Position numbers and translations under genes: made by a program | Origin: an uncultured Coriobacteriaceae bacterium | GTDB lineage: Bacteria > Actinomycetota > Coriobacteriia > Coriobacteriales > Atopobiaceae | DNA length: 46,542 bases | Direction of reading: 5' to 3' | NCBI GenBank assembly: GCA_902803315.1 | Contig: CADCPM010000033.1 | Span: 1 to 46,542, forward strand | The notes under the pieces: generated by a model | Told to the model about the DNA's origin: nothing | Seen by the model: only the letters and a program-made list of their open reading frames with translations | The model's database searches: none | Shown: positions 32,874-41,125 of the stretch, piece by piece | How the letters are laid out: each line of letters starts with the position of its first letter | Numbering within the stretch: the stretch's first letter is position 1

Positions 32874-32906
32874 AAAAAAGCAGGCCAGACACACCGTCTG
32901 ACCTGC
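32874..32906 (-). terminator. Rho-independent terminator of tRNA-Val
   Basis: An 11-bp stem (one G-U pair) with a 5-base loop is followed in minus sense by six U. It lies ten bases after the tRNA CCA end. Confidence 0.9.
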
Positions 32907-32915
32907 TGTTTTCTC

Positions 32916-32990
32916 TGGTGGGCGATGCTGGATTCGAACCAGCGACCCCATCCGTGTGAAGGATGTGCTCTACCCCTGAGCCAATCGCCC
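32916..32990 (-). tRNA. tRNA-Val (anticodon CAC)
   Basis: The 75-base gene folds into a cloverleaf with acceptor GGGCGAT/ATCGCCC, anticodon loop TTCACAC (CAC, Val) closed by CATCC/GGATG, and T-arm GGTTCGAATCC. The CCA end is encoded at 32916-32918. A terminator follows. Confidence 0.95.
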
Positions 32991-33086
32991 TTGCGCGAAG
33001 TACTTTATCAGATTCACGCGTCGCGCACAAGCACTTTTTTCCGCGCCATCACATGCGCAAAAATATGTCTACTCGCAACTACTCGC

Positions 33087-34046
33087 TTACGCGGCCGAGC
33101 TCGAGCTGCTGGCAGCAGTCTCCTCAGTCGTGGTCGTGGTAGTGGTGGTTTCGCCAGCCAGGTCGGACAGCGAGATCTCGCCGCCGTCTACGGCGTTCTT
33201 CTTAACGTCCTCAGGCACCTTTGTCTTGGAAGCGTCAACCTTTCCGTAGTCGGAGAGGGTCATCTTCATATCGAGCTTCATGGACGCCTCGACCGTAGCG
33301 GACTCACTGGTCGTTGTGCTCGAGCTGCTCGCGCTGCTGGAGCTACTAGCACCCGCTGCGGCGCCAAGGTCCAGATTGAGCGTATAGTTCATACCGGTGA
33401 GCAGGCACTCCTTATCGAACGTAAACACAGCATCGGAATTCTCCAACGCGTAGGTAAGTGCCGCCTCATCGCCCATCATGGACGCATAGTTATTGATGCC
33501 CAAGCTGCTAAGGGCAGCCGAGAAGTCCTTGCCGGCAACCGTGACCTTATAGCCGTCATCCGTCTTCTCGAGCTTCGCATCCTTGAACATGCTCTTCTCG
33601 GTGAGCTGGTTCTCGAGGCCGCCCGTATCTGTGGTGGTCTTGGTCCATGTTCCGTCTGCGCTGTTCGATGTGTACGTATCGTACTTGCCGTCTGAGGTCT
33701 TCTCCGTGTACGACTCTGTCGTAAGATCCTGGCCCATGCCCTGCATCTTAGTCGTAGAGTGCGTGGCGTCTTCAGCCACATCGGCAGCCGAGGTGCCGGC
33801 AATTTCGGCCGACTGGCCCATGATCGCGAGCCCTATGTTGTAGGTCAAATCCATGTGCACGTTCTTCTGGTTTGGATTGGCCTCATAACGCTCATAGACC
33901 TCCATGGCAGTAGTGGGCTCGGGCGCAGCCGAAGAAGAAGCTGCCGCAGAAGAACCCTGTTGCTGGGCTCCACAACCTGCAAGGCCTCCGAGTGCCAGCG
34001 TTCCCGCAACGGCAAAACATGCCGCACGCTTGCCAAATTCAAACAT
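33087..34046 (-). CDS. Ser/Thr-rich lipoprotein, function unknown
   Basis: The 319-residue precursor has a lipoprotein signal peptide ending in LGGLAGCG (lipidated Cys near residue 24) and then a Ser/Ala spacer. The mature part resembles small beta-rich lipoproteins of the DUF6612/LppX-like kind only in general layout (METYERYEANPNQKN-like start, paired Thr-rich strands). Two low-complexity tracts are present: a poly-Ser/Thr loop near residue 245 and a C-terminal run of eight Thr followed by Glu and Ser. ATG 34046 has AAGGAGGG upstream and a clear promoter. No partner gene suggests its task. Confidence 0.85.
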   Translation of the reverse strand: MFEFGKRAACFAVAGTLALGGLAGCGAQQQGSSAAASSSAAPEPTTAMEVYERYEANPNQKNVHMDLTYNIGLAIMGQSAEIAGTSAADVAEDATHSTTKMQGMGQDLTTESYTEKTSDGKYDTYTSNSADGTWTKTTTDTGGLENQLTEKSMFKDAKLEKTDDGYKVTVAGKDFSAALSSLGINNYASMMGDEAALTYALENSDAVFTFDKECLLTGMNYTLNLDLGAAAGASSSSSASSSSTTTSESATVEASMKLDMKMTLSDYGKVDASKTKVPEDVKKNAVDGGEISLSDLAGETTTTTTTTEETAASSSSSAA

Positions 34047-34065
34047 AGGACCCTCCTTACTCAAA

Positions 34066-34094
34066 CCTATACGTGGATATAAGGATACCTGCAA
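34066..34094 (-). promoter_or_regulatory. Promoter of the lipoprotein gene
   Basis: On the minus strand TTGCAG (34089-34094) and TATAGG (34066-34071) are spaced by 17 bases, just upstream of the ribosome site and ATG at 34046. Confidence 0.55.
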
Positions 34095-34272
34095 AAGGCT
34101 CGATGACAGGTGAGAAAATCGCCTTTGCGGCAAGCGGGCGATTCTGGCAAGTGTTTGTTGAGTTTTACCGCAATGCAACGGGTTCGAGCGGGGTTTGTTG
34201 GCTTTTCACCTACCGCTCGCAATTCCAGCAAGCCCGAGCACCCGCACTCCATCTCCAACGACGAAAGCGCAC

Positions 34273-34301
34273 AAAAAAGCGCCCAGGAATATCCTGGGCG
34301 C
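34273..34301 (-). terminator. Rho-independent terminator of the STAS gene
   Basis: A perfect 10-bp stem (GCGCCCAGGA arms at 34279-34288 and 34292-34301) with a 3-base loop is followed in minus sense by six U. It lies about 48 bases after the STAS stop. Confidence 0.93.
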
Positions 34302-34348
34302 CCATACGCAAACCAAACGGCAGCCGCAAAAATAATCGAGGTCCGCTC

Positions 34349-34651
34349 TTAGGCCTCAATGGTGAATACGTCAGCGAGACCAGTCATGTCGAAGACCTCG
34401 GAGACCTCCTCGTTGGGGTGCTGCAATACCATCTTGCCGTTACGCTGACCAGCGATCTTCTCGGTGCTTACCAAAACGCGCAGACCTGCGGAAGAGATGT
34501 ACTCCAGGTTGGCAAGGTCAATGACAAACTCGTTCGTGTCTTCGGGCAGCCCCTGAATCGCGGCTTCCAGATCAGGGCTCGTAGCAACCGAGAGCTTCCC
34601 CTCAAGGGCGATGGTGGCCTTGTTGCCGTCTTGTGTAACGTTAATCTCCAT
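34349..34651 (-). CDS. STAS-domain anti-sigma factor antagonist
   Basis: The 100-residue single-domain protein matches SpoIIAA/RsbV-type antagonists. The phosphorylation-site region NLEYISSAGLRVL holds the conserved serine, preceded by VIDLANL. Such proteins release a sigma factor by binding its anti-sigma kinase. No kinase or sigma gene is adjacent, so the partner is encoded elsewhere. ATG 34651 has AAGGAGAGG upstream, and a strong terminator follows. Confidence 0.92.
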   Translation of the reverse strand: MEINVTQDGNKATIALEGKLSVATSPDLEAAIQGLPEDTNEFVIDLANLEYISSAGLRVLVSTEKIAGQRNGKMVLQHPNEEVSEVFDMTGLADVFTIEA

Positions 34652-34845
34652 GACCTCTCCTTAATGGATTGCAGTAAAGAGTACATAATGAGCTGCATTG
34701 TACCACGACGAATTGCAACCTGCACCGTAAAGGATTTCTTTGTGCTCTCTGGGTTAAACTAGTAGTTACAATCTATACTCTTACGCCCAGCAACGATAGA
34801 GGCGCCAAGCGCAGCTTCCCAGCAAAGAACGGAGCGTGCAAATCT

Positions 34846-36129
34846 ATGAGCAACGATCCCGCGCAAAACAAGCCACACAAACGAACCGGCGGGCCAAACG
34901 AGCCTAGCACGCAGGGACGTTTGCTCAAGCCCAAGGCCATCATAGTCTTTGTTGTAATCGCGCTCTTAAGCGTCGGTGGCTTTGCCCTATGGCGCAACGT
35001 AACCGAATCCGCCGAGCAGCAGCGCATCGCACAGGAGGAGCAGGAACGTCAGCGCGCGAAAGAGGCCGAGATTGCCGGGCGCGACCCAAAGGTCGAGCGC
35101 CTGATATCCGAGCTCAGCCTGGAGCAGAAGGTAGCGCAGCTTTTCGTCGTGCGGCCGGAAGCCTTAACAGACGTAGGCACTGCCGTGGCAGCGGGAGACG
35201 CCACGCGCGAAGCCCTTACCAAGTATCCCGTGGGCGGCATCTGCTACTTTGCCGAGAACCTGCAAGACCCCAAACAGACGCAGGAGATGCTAAGAAACTC
35301 CAAGAACTACACCAAGGACGCCTGCGGCATACCCCTGTTCACCTGTGTGGACGAGGAAGGCGGCACGGTTGTGCGCGTGGCGGACAACAGCAACTTTGAC
35401 GCGCCCAACGTCGGAGACGCAGCGGACATTGGCGCCACCAAGGACCCGGAAAAGGCACGCGATGCCGCCTTTACCATTGGCACCTACCTTAAGGAACTCG
35501 AGTTCAACGTGGACTTTGCCCCCGTTGCGGACATCGTGACGAACGAGAGCTCCGTCATGGCAAAGCGATCCTTTGGCAGAACGACCGAAGACGTTACGCC
35601 CATGGTGTTGGCACAGCTGGAGGCCTTCACACGCGCAGACGTGATTCCCTGCGTCAAGCACTTCCCGGGAATTGGTGACGCCGAAGGCGATTCCCATAGC
35701 GAGCGCATCTACTCGCACCTCTCTTCCGAGCAGATCCTCAACGGACCCGCCGCTCCCTTTAAGGCGGCCATAGAGGCCAATGCCCCCATGATTATGGTGG
35801 GGCACCTCTCCTGCGTAGAAGTCGAGGGCAGCCTACCCGCCTCGCTGAACCCCTCGATCATCGGGGGGATGCTCCGGGAGCAGCTGGGCTACAAGGGCAT
35901 CGTAATCACAGACTCCCTGGAGATGGAGGCCGCCACCATGGCATGCGACAGCAGCGAGCAAGGGGTGCGCGCCATCCAGGCAGGCGCCGACCTCATCCTC
36001 ATGCCAAAGGACTTCAAGAAGGCCTACCAGGGACTCTTGGATGCCGTGAAGTCGGACAACATATCCGAAGAGCGCGTGGACGAATCCCTGCGTCGAATCG
36101 TTGGGGCAAAGCTCGCCATAGGCGCATAG
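34846..36129 (+). CDS. Membrane-anchored family 3 glycoside hydrolase (NagZ-like)
   Basis: The 427-residue protein has a basic N-terminus, one membrane anchor (AIIVFVVIALLSVGGFALW at about 31-49), a short Gln/Glu-rich coiled stalk and a GH3 barrel. Family features include LSLEQKVAQLFVV, the substrate loop KHFPGIGDAEGDSHSE and the nucleophile aspartate in GIVITDSLEMEA. It probably cleaves beta-N-acetylhexosamine links, for example in peptidoglycan, outside the cell. The gene following 19 bases later is an rRNA methyltransferase, so the two may be co-transcribed. Confidence 0.9.
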   Translation: MSNDPAQNKPHKRTGGPNEPSTQGRLLKPKAIIVFVVIALLSVGGFALWRNVTESAEQQRIAQEEQERQRAKEAEIAGRDPKVERLISELSLEQKVAQLFVVRPEALTDVGTAVAAGDATREALTKYPVGGICYFAENLQDPKQTQEMLRNSKNYTKDACGIPLFTCVDEEGGTVVRVADNSNFDAPNVGDAADIGATKDPEKARDAAFTIGTYLKELEFNVDFAPVADIVTNESSVMAKRSFGRTTEDVTPMVLAQLEAFTRADVIPCVKHFPGIGDAEGDSHSERIYSHLSSEQILNGPAAPFKAAIEANAPMIMVGHLSCVEVEGSLPASLNPSIIGGMLREQLGYKGIVITDSLEMEAATMACDSSEQGVRAIQAGADLILMPKDFKKAYQGLLDAVKSDNISEERVDESLRRIVGAKLAIGA

Positions 36130-36148
36130 CAGAGGGAAGTGGCACTCG

Positions 36149-38404
36149 ATGGGCACCAAGCCTCGCAACGCAAGAGTACACGCGAAGCCAAGGAACGAGG
36201 CGCTCGAGCTTTTCGCGCGCTGTGCCGCAGGCTTTGAGAAGGTATGTGCACAGGAACTCAAAGGGCTTGGGTTCGCAAGGGTGCGCCCGCTTAAGGGCGG
36301 CGTGAGCTTTTTCGGAAGCCAACGCGACGCCTATGCCGCCTGCCTATGGAGCAGAGTCGCCACAAGGGTCCAGCTCGTGATCGCACGTGTGGATTCGCGC
36401 GACGCAAACGCGCTCTACGAGGGGTGCCTTCATATACCGTGGGAGCGCCACGTTCCCAAGGGCGCCACCATTGCGGTGGAGGTGCATGGCACCAACAAGA
36501 GCCTCAGGAACACAAAGTTCACCGCGCTCAAGGTCAAGGACGCGCTGTGCGACCACCTTCGCAAGGAGCATGGAAAGCGACCGGACGTGGATGCGCAGAA
36601 TCCCACCATTGCCATAAACGTGGCGTTGCATGAGCAGAGGGCGACGCTCTACCTCAACCTTTCGGGCGAGTCCCTCCATCGCAGGGGATATAGGAAGGAC
36701 GGCGAGCAGAGCGCCGCGCCTCTAAAGGAGACGCTTGCGGCAGGCATGCTCCTGCTCGCCGGATGGGATGCGCTCACGGATGAGGACGCCGCTTTCGTGG
36801 ACCCTCTGTGTGGCTCAGGCACGCTCGCCATCGAGGCGGCGCTCATGGCGTCGCATACGGCACCAGGGCTCTTGCGCGAGCGCTGGGGCTTTCTCGGATG
36901 GGCGCAGCATGACCAGGGCCTCTGGGACGAGGTGAAAGAAGACGCGAGAGCCGCCGTTCGCTTTCCCCAATGCGCCCCACGCATCGCCGCCTCCGACATA
37001 GACGGTGACGTTGTGCAGTTGGCGCGCGAAAACGCTCGTCGCGCTGGGGTCGACGGCTGGATGCGGTTCTTTACGGACGATGCCTGCAACCTGGGCAAAC
37101 ACCTACGCGGTACCTGGGCGCAGGGACAAGGGCTTATGGCCACGAATCCGCCCTATGGAATACGTCTGCTCTCCCCCACCACGCTTCACCACGCCTATGC
37201 CTCGCTTTCCCAGGCCACGCAGGCGTTGCCGAATGGCTGGCGCATATGCGTTATTACGCCCGACGCGGGCATAGACTCATCGCTTGGCCGCCTGCCCTCC
37301 ACATGCGTTTCCTGCTACAACGGACCCATACCCGCCTGGATTCGCATCTACGACACCGCCGAGCCGCGCCGCGTGCACGAGCTGACATCGCTCGACGGAG
37401 TGCGCCACGCCGTTCCCATTGCCCTTCCAAACAGCGCCCAATTCGCTTCGCGCCTTCGCAAGGTAGCCCGCGAAAGGGCGCGGTGGGCACGAAAGAACGA
37501 TGTGGAAAGCTATCGCATCTACGATGCCGACCTGCCCGAATACGCCTTCTCGCTCGACCTGTACAAGGCATGCCAGAAGGTCGAGGACGACGAATGCCGC
37601 TACGTGCGCATCGCCGAGCATCGTCGTCCTCGATCCGCAGACCCCCAACTGGCAATGCAGCACCTGGCAGACAGCGCGTCTCTTGCCTCAGCGACTCTTG
37701 GCATACCCATAGACCATGTGCTCGTCTGCCCCTGGCATAGCAAGGACTCCGGTCGCGCTCGGGCAGCCGAGGAGAGCCACCTGCACGTGCGGGTGCGCGA
37801 GGATTCACTCGTCGCCACCGTGGACCTTGCCCATCCAGGGCAGACGCTGTCCCTCGAACAACGCACGCTCCGCCAGTTCGTGGCGCAGCATGCAAACCGC
37901 AAGCGTGTGGCTGCTCTCTTTTCGCCGACGACATCGCTTCTCGTACGAGCGGCCCTGTCTGGAGCCAAGCCTTGCGTTCTTGTCGACGCGTCGCCACGTC
38001 ACCTCGAGGAGGCAAAGGCACTCATTCGGCAGAATGGGTTGGCGGACAATGACTGCAAGGCTGTACGCACAGACCCCCGACAGTGGGCCAGTCGCGAGGT
38101 GGCGGCAAAGCACTCATACGACCTCATTCTCTGCACCGCTCCCGAATGGCGCAGCGCGAAGGAAACCGGAGACAGGGAGTGGGATTGCTCACGCGATCAC
38201 GTTGAGCTACTGACGTTGGCAAGCAAACTGCTCGCGGCAGACGGCATGCTGGTATTTGTGTGCCCAGACCTCCAGGTAAGGCTGCGTATCAACGACATCG
38301 AGTCAGCCGGACTGCATGTGCGCGACGTAAGCAAGCAAATGCTTCCGCCCGACTTCGAGCGCTCGCGCGACGTCACACGCATAGCGGTGCTTGACCGTAG
38401 GTAG
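36149..38404 (+). CDS. rlmL: RlmKL-like bifunctional 23S rRNA methyltransferase
   Basis: The 751-residue protein has the RlmKL architecture. A THUMP domain (about 55-185) precedes the RlmL N2-guanine methyltransferase (SAM motif DPLCGSGT at 218-225; catalytic NPPYG at 333-337) and a C-terminal RlmK-type Rossmann domain. The linker ESYRIYDADLPEYAFSLDLY is characteristic. In the RlmK half a SAM-site strand (CVLVDASPRHLEEA) is visible, but the usual DPPTF motif reads LCTAPEW, so activity of that half is doubtful. ATG 36149 starts just after the GH3 gene. Confidence 0.9.
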   Translation: MGTKPRNARVHAKPRNEALELFARCAAGFEKVCAQELKGLGFARVRPLKGGVSFFGSQRDAYAACLWSRVATRVQLVIARVDSRDANALYEGCLHIPWERHVPKGATIAVEVHGTNKSLRNTKFTALKVKDALCDHLRKEHGKRPDVDAQNPTIAINVALHEQRATLYLNLSGESLHRRGYRKDGEQSAAPLKETLAAGMLLLAGWDALTDEDAAFVDPLCGSGTLAIEAALMASHTAPGLLRERWGFLGWAQHDQGLWDEVKEDARAAVRFPQCAPRIAASDIDGDVVQLARENARRAGVDGWMRFFTDDACNLGKHLRGTWAQGQGLMATNPPYGIRLLSPTTLHHAYASLSQATQALPNGWRICVITPDAGIDSSLGRLPSTCVSCYNGPIPAWIRIYDTAEPRRVHELTSLDGVRHAVPIALPNSAQFASRLRKVARERARWARKNDVESYRIYDADLPEYAFSLDLYKACQKVEDDECRYVRIAEHRRPRSADPQLAMQHLADSASLASATLGIPIDHVLVCPWHSKDSGRARAAEESHLHVRVREDSLVATVDLAHPGQTLSLEQRTLRQFVAQHANRKRVAALFSPTTSLLVRAALSGAKPCVLVDASPRHLEEAKALIRQNGLADNDCKAVRTDPRQWASREVAAKHSYDLILCTAPEWRSAKETGDREWDCSRDHVELLTLASKLLAADGMLVFVCPDLQVRLRINDIESAGLHVRDVSKQMLPPDFERSRDVTRIAVLDRR

Positions 38405-38408
38405 CCGC

Positions 38409-38468
38409 AGGCGATGGGGAGTATCCCTTTTGCCTCGTACGAGGCAAAAGGGATACTCCCCATCGCCT
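38409..38468. terminator. Family A perfect 60-bp palindrome between convergent genes
   Basis: The arms 38409-38438 and 38439-38468 are exact complements over 30 bp with no spacer. They contain the family A core GGGGAGTATCCCTTTTGCCT. It lies four bases after rlmL and 16 before the GGDEF-EAL gene end, so it probably terminates both. Confidence 0.85.
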
Positions 38469-38483
38469 TTCCCCATTGCCTCG

Positions 38484-40892
38484 CTACGAGATGGCACGCG
38501 CGTCTTCGTCGTCGTGGTCCACCTTGGAATTGAGCGCCAGAATCATGTTGTCGGTATGATGCAGCTCTATAACGCCAGTGTCCTGCAGGAGTTTCTCGAA
38601 CTCCTCCTTCGGCATGGGCTTATAGTAGTAGTAGCCCTGAACGTAGTCGCAGTCCATGGAGCGCAGCGAGTCACGCTGCTGCTCGGTCTCCACGCCCTCC
38701 GATATTACGGGCAACCCCATCATGTGGGCCATCTTAATGACGTTCTCTATGATGGCATCCGATCCGTTGTGCATGTCGGCGTTGTCAATAAAGCCCTTGT
38801 CCATCTTGAGGACGTCTACCGCAACCGAACGAAGCATGTTGAGCGAGGAGTATCCGCTGCCAAAGTCGTCCATGAACACGAGGAAGCCGGATTCCTGCAT
38901 GCGATGAATCACGTCGGTTATGAGCGCGGCGTCCTTGGAGTATGCGCTCTCGGTGACTTCCACCCCCACCAAACGCGGAGCCAAGTCATAGCGCTTTACC
39001 AAGGCGTCAAAGTGATCTGCCAAGTCGGTAAAGTAGAAGTCGACCCGACTGACGTTAACCGACACGGGAACGGGGCTGATGCCGCGATCGATGAGCGAGC
39101 GCTGCCATGCGCACACCGACTCCCACACGTAGCGATCCAGGGCGAAAATGTAGCCAGAGCGCTCCATGAGTCCCACGAACTTGTAGGGCGGAACGATCTC
39201 GCCGTTATGAATCCAGCGTACCAGCGCCTCCGCCGACACCACCTTATTGGTTATGATGTCCACCTTGGGCTGGAGGAAGAAGGTAAACTCGTTGCGCGTA
39301 AGGGCTTCCTGCGCCTGGATGAGCAGAAGCTGGTTCTGACGCTCGCGCTCATAGCGACCTTCGTCATAGAATGCAATGTGGTTGGTGTAGCTTCCCTTAA
39401 CCTCCTGCATGGCAACGAGGGCACGGTCGTACAGAATCGTCATACCCACGTCCAGATCGCTCGTCACGACGACGCCGGCAGAAGGAGCGAAGCCCTCCGC
39501 GACGTCGTACTTTCCCAGCTCGAACTCAATGAGTTGCTTGATGTCCTGCTCCTCCGAGCCCTCATGCACCGGCAGCACGATGGCGAAGTTGTCGCCACCC
39601 AAATAGCCAGCCACGCCATGGCGGTTGGCTGCGATCTTTGCCATGCCGTTGGCATAGTTCTCCAACAGCGCATCGCCCGCATCGCGTCCGAACATGTCGT
39701 TGTACAGCTTGAAGTAGTTTATGTCGAAGGCAATCATGCAAATGCGATCGGTTTCCATATGGTTGGACCATATGTTTGCCCTTCGGAAGAACTCGTCGTT
39801 GCGATAGCACGGCAAGTCCAGGTGTCCAATGCCATCGCCCATGGATGCGCCGCTCTTGCCAACGCGCACAAAATCCAGCTCGTCGGGGTCGGAACCCAGT
39901 CGCTTTCCGCCCCGACGTTCCCATTCGCGCTTGGCGTTGGTGCACTCAAGCCATACGTGACGCACCAACGCATCGTATTCGTTGCCAAGCTTGTGCTGCC
40001 AGCCAATGCCTACGGCCACGAAGGTGGAGAGGTCGGAAAGGCGCATCTTGATTCGTGCCATCGCGTCCCAAAACGGCTGCTCCTGCGTTCCCGGCACTAC
40101 CACCAGGAATTCGTCGCCACCCATACGATAGACCTGGTCGTCGTGGAACTCGGAAATAAGAATCTGGCGGATGGCAACAAGGAGCTCGTCCCCGGCCCCA
40201 TGGCCACGAACGTCGTTTATGCCCTGGAGCCCCGCGATGTCCAAATAGGCCATACCAACGGGAATGTTTGCAGGCATTTGCTCGGCCTTTTGATAGAAGG
40301 CCACGCGAGTTCCCGCACCGGTGAGCTTGTCTACCATGCCCTGAGACCGCATGCGTCCCAAGAGATTGCGGGTGTTTACGGTGGAGGTGGCAAACGCGCA
40401 AATGGGATACATGAGCTCGCAGATCATATCGAACATCTGTGGGTCGGGATCGTCGAATCCCAAGGTGCCCATGGGTCGACTACCGCGCATGAGCTTACCC
40501 AGTATCTGGGTCTCCATGGCACGCGGCAAAAAGAGCGCGGCGTATTCCGGACTGATCTTCGCAAACTGCTTCAGGTCGCGAATGACAATCAGCGAACGCT
40601 CTTCTCCGTCGCTGAACCAGCGCGAGGCCATGTTCATGGTAAGGCCGTGCGTCACATCTGCCATCGGCTCAACACCTGGCGCGCACCACTCACAAGTGCA
40701 CACGAACTCCGCGCCCTCTGGCGGAAGCTCGTAAATATAGGCGCGCTTTGCCTTGAAGAGCTGGCCAAGCGCCACCATGAGCGCCTGCGTACCGGCAGCG
40801 GGACTTGGCGCACACATGGCCGCGTGGAATGCCTCTGCCAGAATGGATGTGTTGGAATTTGCAAGCTCGGGTACTACGATGTGCTCAAACAT
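38484..40892 (-). CDS. Tandem GGDEF and EAL domain cyclic-di-GMP protein
   Basis: The 802-residue soluble protein has a GAF-like N-terminal region (about 30-175), a first GGDEF domain with intact GGDEF at 258-262, a second with GGDNF at 432-436, and an EAL domain from about 535. The EAL part keeps EAL (555-557), VTESAY, DDFGSGYSS, LKMDKGF and SEGVETEQQ, so phosphodiesterase activity is likely. The first GGDEF could make c-di-GMP; the second is probably regulatory. No membrane segments are seen. It is divergent from pfkA. Confidence 0.92.
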   Translation of the reverse strand: MFEHIVVPELANSNTSILAEAFHAAMCAPSPAAGTQALMVALGQLFKAKRAYIYELPPEGAEFVCTCEWCAPGVEPMADVTHGLTMNMASRWFSDGEERSLIVIRDLKQFAKISPEYAALFLPRAMETQILGKLMRGSRPMGTLGFDDPDPQMFDMICELMYPICAFATSTVNTRNLLGRMRSQGMVDKLTGAGTRVAFYQKAEQMPANIPVGMAYLDIAGLQGINDVRGHGAGDELLVAIRQILISEFHDDQVYRMGGDEFLVVVPGTQEQPFWDAMARIKMRLSDLSTFVAVGIGWQHKLGNEYDALVRHVWLECTNAKREWERRGGKRLGSDPDELDFVRVGKSGASMGDGIGHLDLPCYRNDEFFRRANIWSNHMETDRICMIAFDINYFKLYNDMFGRDAGDALLENYANGMAKIAANRHGVAGYLGGDNFAIVLPVHEGSEEQDIKQLIEFELGKYDVAEGFAPSAGVVVTSDLDVGMTILYDRALVAMQEVKGSYTNHIAFYDEGRYERERQNQLLLIQAQEALTRNEFTFFLQPKVDIITNKVVSAEALVRWIHNGEIVPPYKFVGLMERSGYIFALDRYVWESVCAWQRSLIDRGISPVPVSVNVSRVDFYFTDLADHFDALVKRYDLAPRLVGVEVTESAYSKDAALITDVIHRMQESGFLVFMDDFGSGYSSLNMLRSVAVDVLKMDKGFIDNADMHNGSDAIIENVIKMAHMMGLPVISEGVETEQQRDSLRSMDCDYVQGYYYYKPMPKEEFEKLLQDTGVIELHHTDNMILALNSKVDHDDEDARAIS

Positions 40893-40935
40893 GCTTTCCT
40901 CAAATCATCATCATTTTACCGCGCGCCATTGTAGT

Positions 40936-40951
40936 TTACTTAATCAAGTAA
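40936..40951. promoter_or_regulatory. Palindrome between divergent GGDEF-EAL and pfk genes
   Basis: TTACTT and AAGTAA flank four bases (TTACTTAATCAAGTAA), in the 233-base divergent intergenic region, about 45 bases upstream of the GGDEF-EAL start. It is an operator candidate without assigned regulator. Confidence 0.35.
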
Positions 40952-41125
40952 GATGACAGCGCTTCGCTTTTTCGGTATTTTTTGCTCGGCAGACGTTACT
41001 ACTTGCACGCCAATCGCACTCCACAAAAGTCATATGTAACAATTGATGCATTCGACTTTATACGCCGAATCGCTTGTGCGAGAATCCTATGGTCTGTTCT
41101 TATTGTATGTACGAGAGGAGCTCAT

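Noticed and set aside
38391..40934. 847-codon plus-strand open frame
   Set aside because: It is antisense to the GGDEF-EAL gene, has no family resemblance and a His/Arg/Val-rich composition typical of the shadow of a GC-rich gene.
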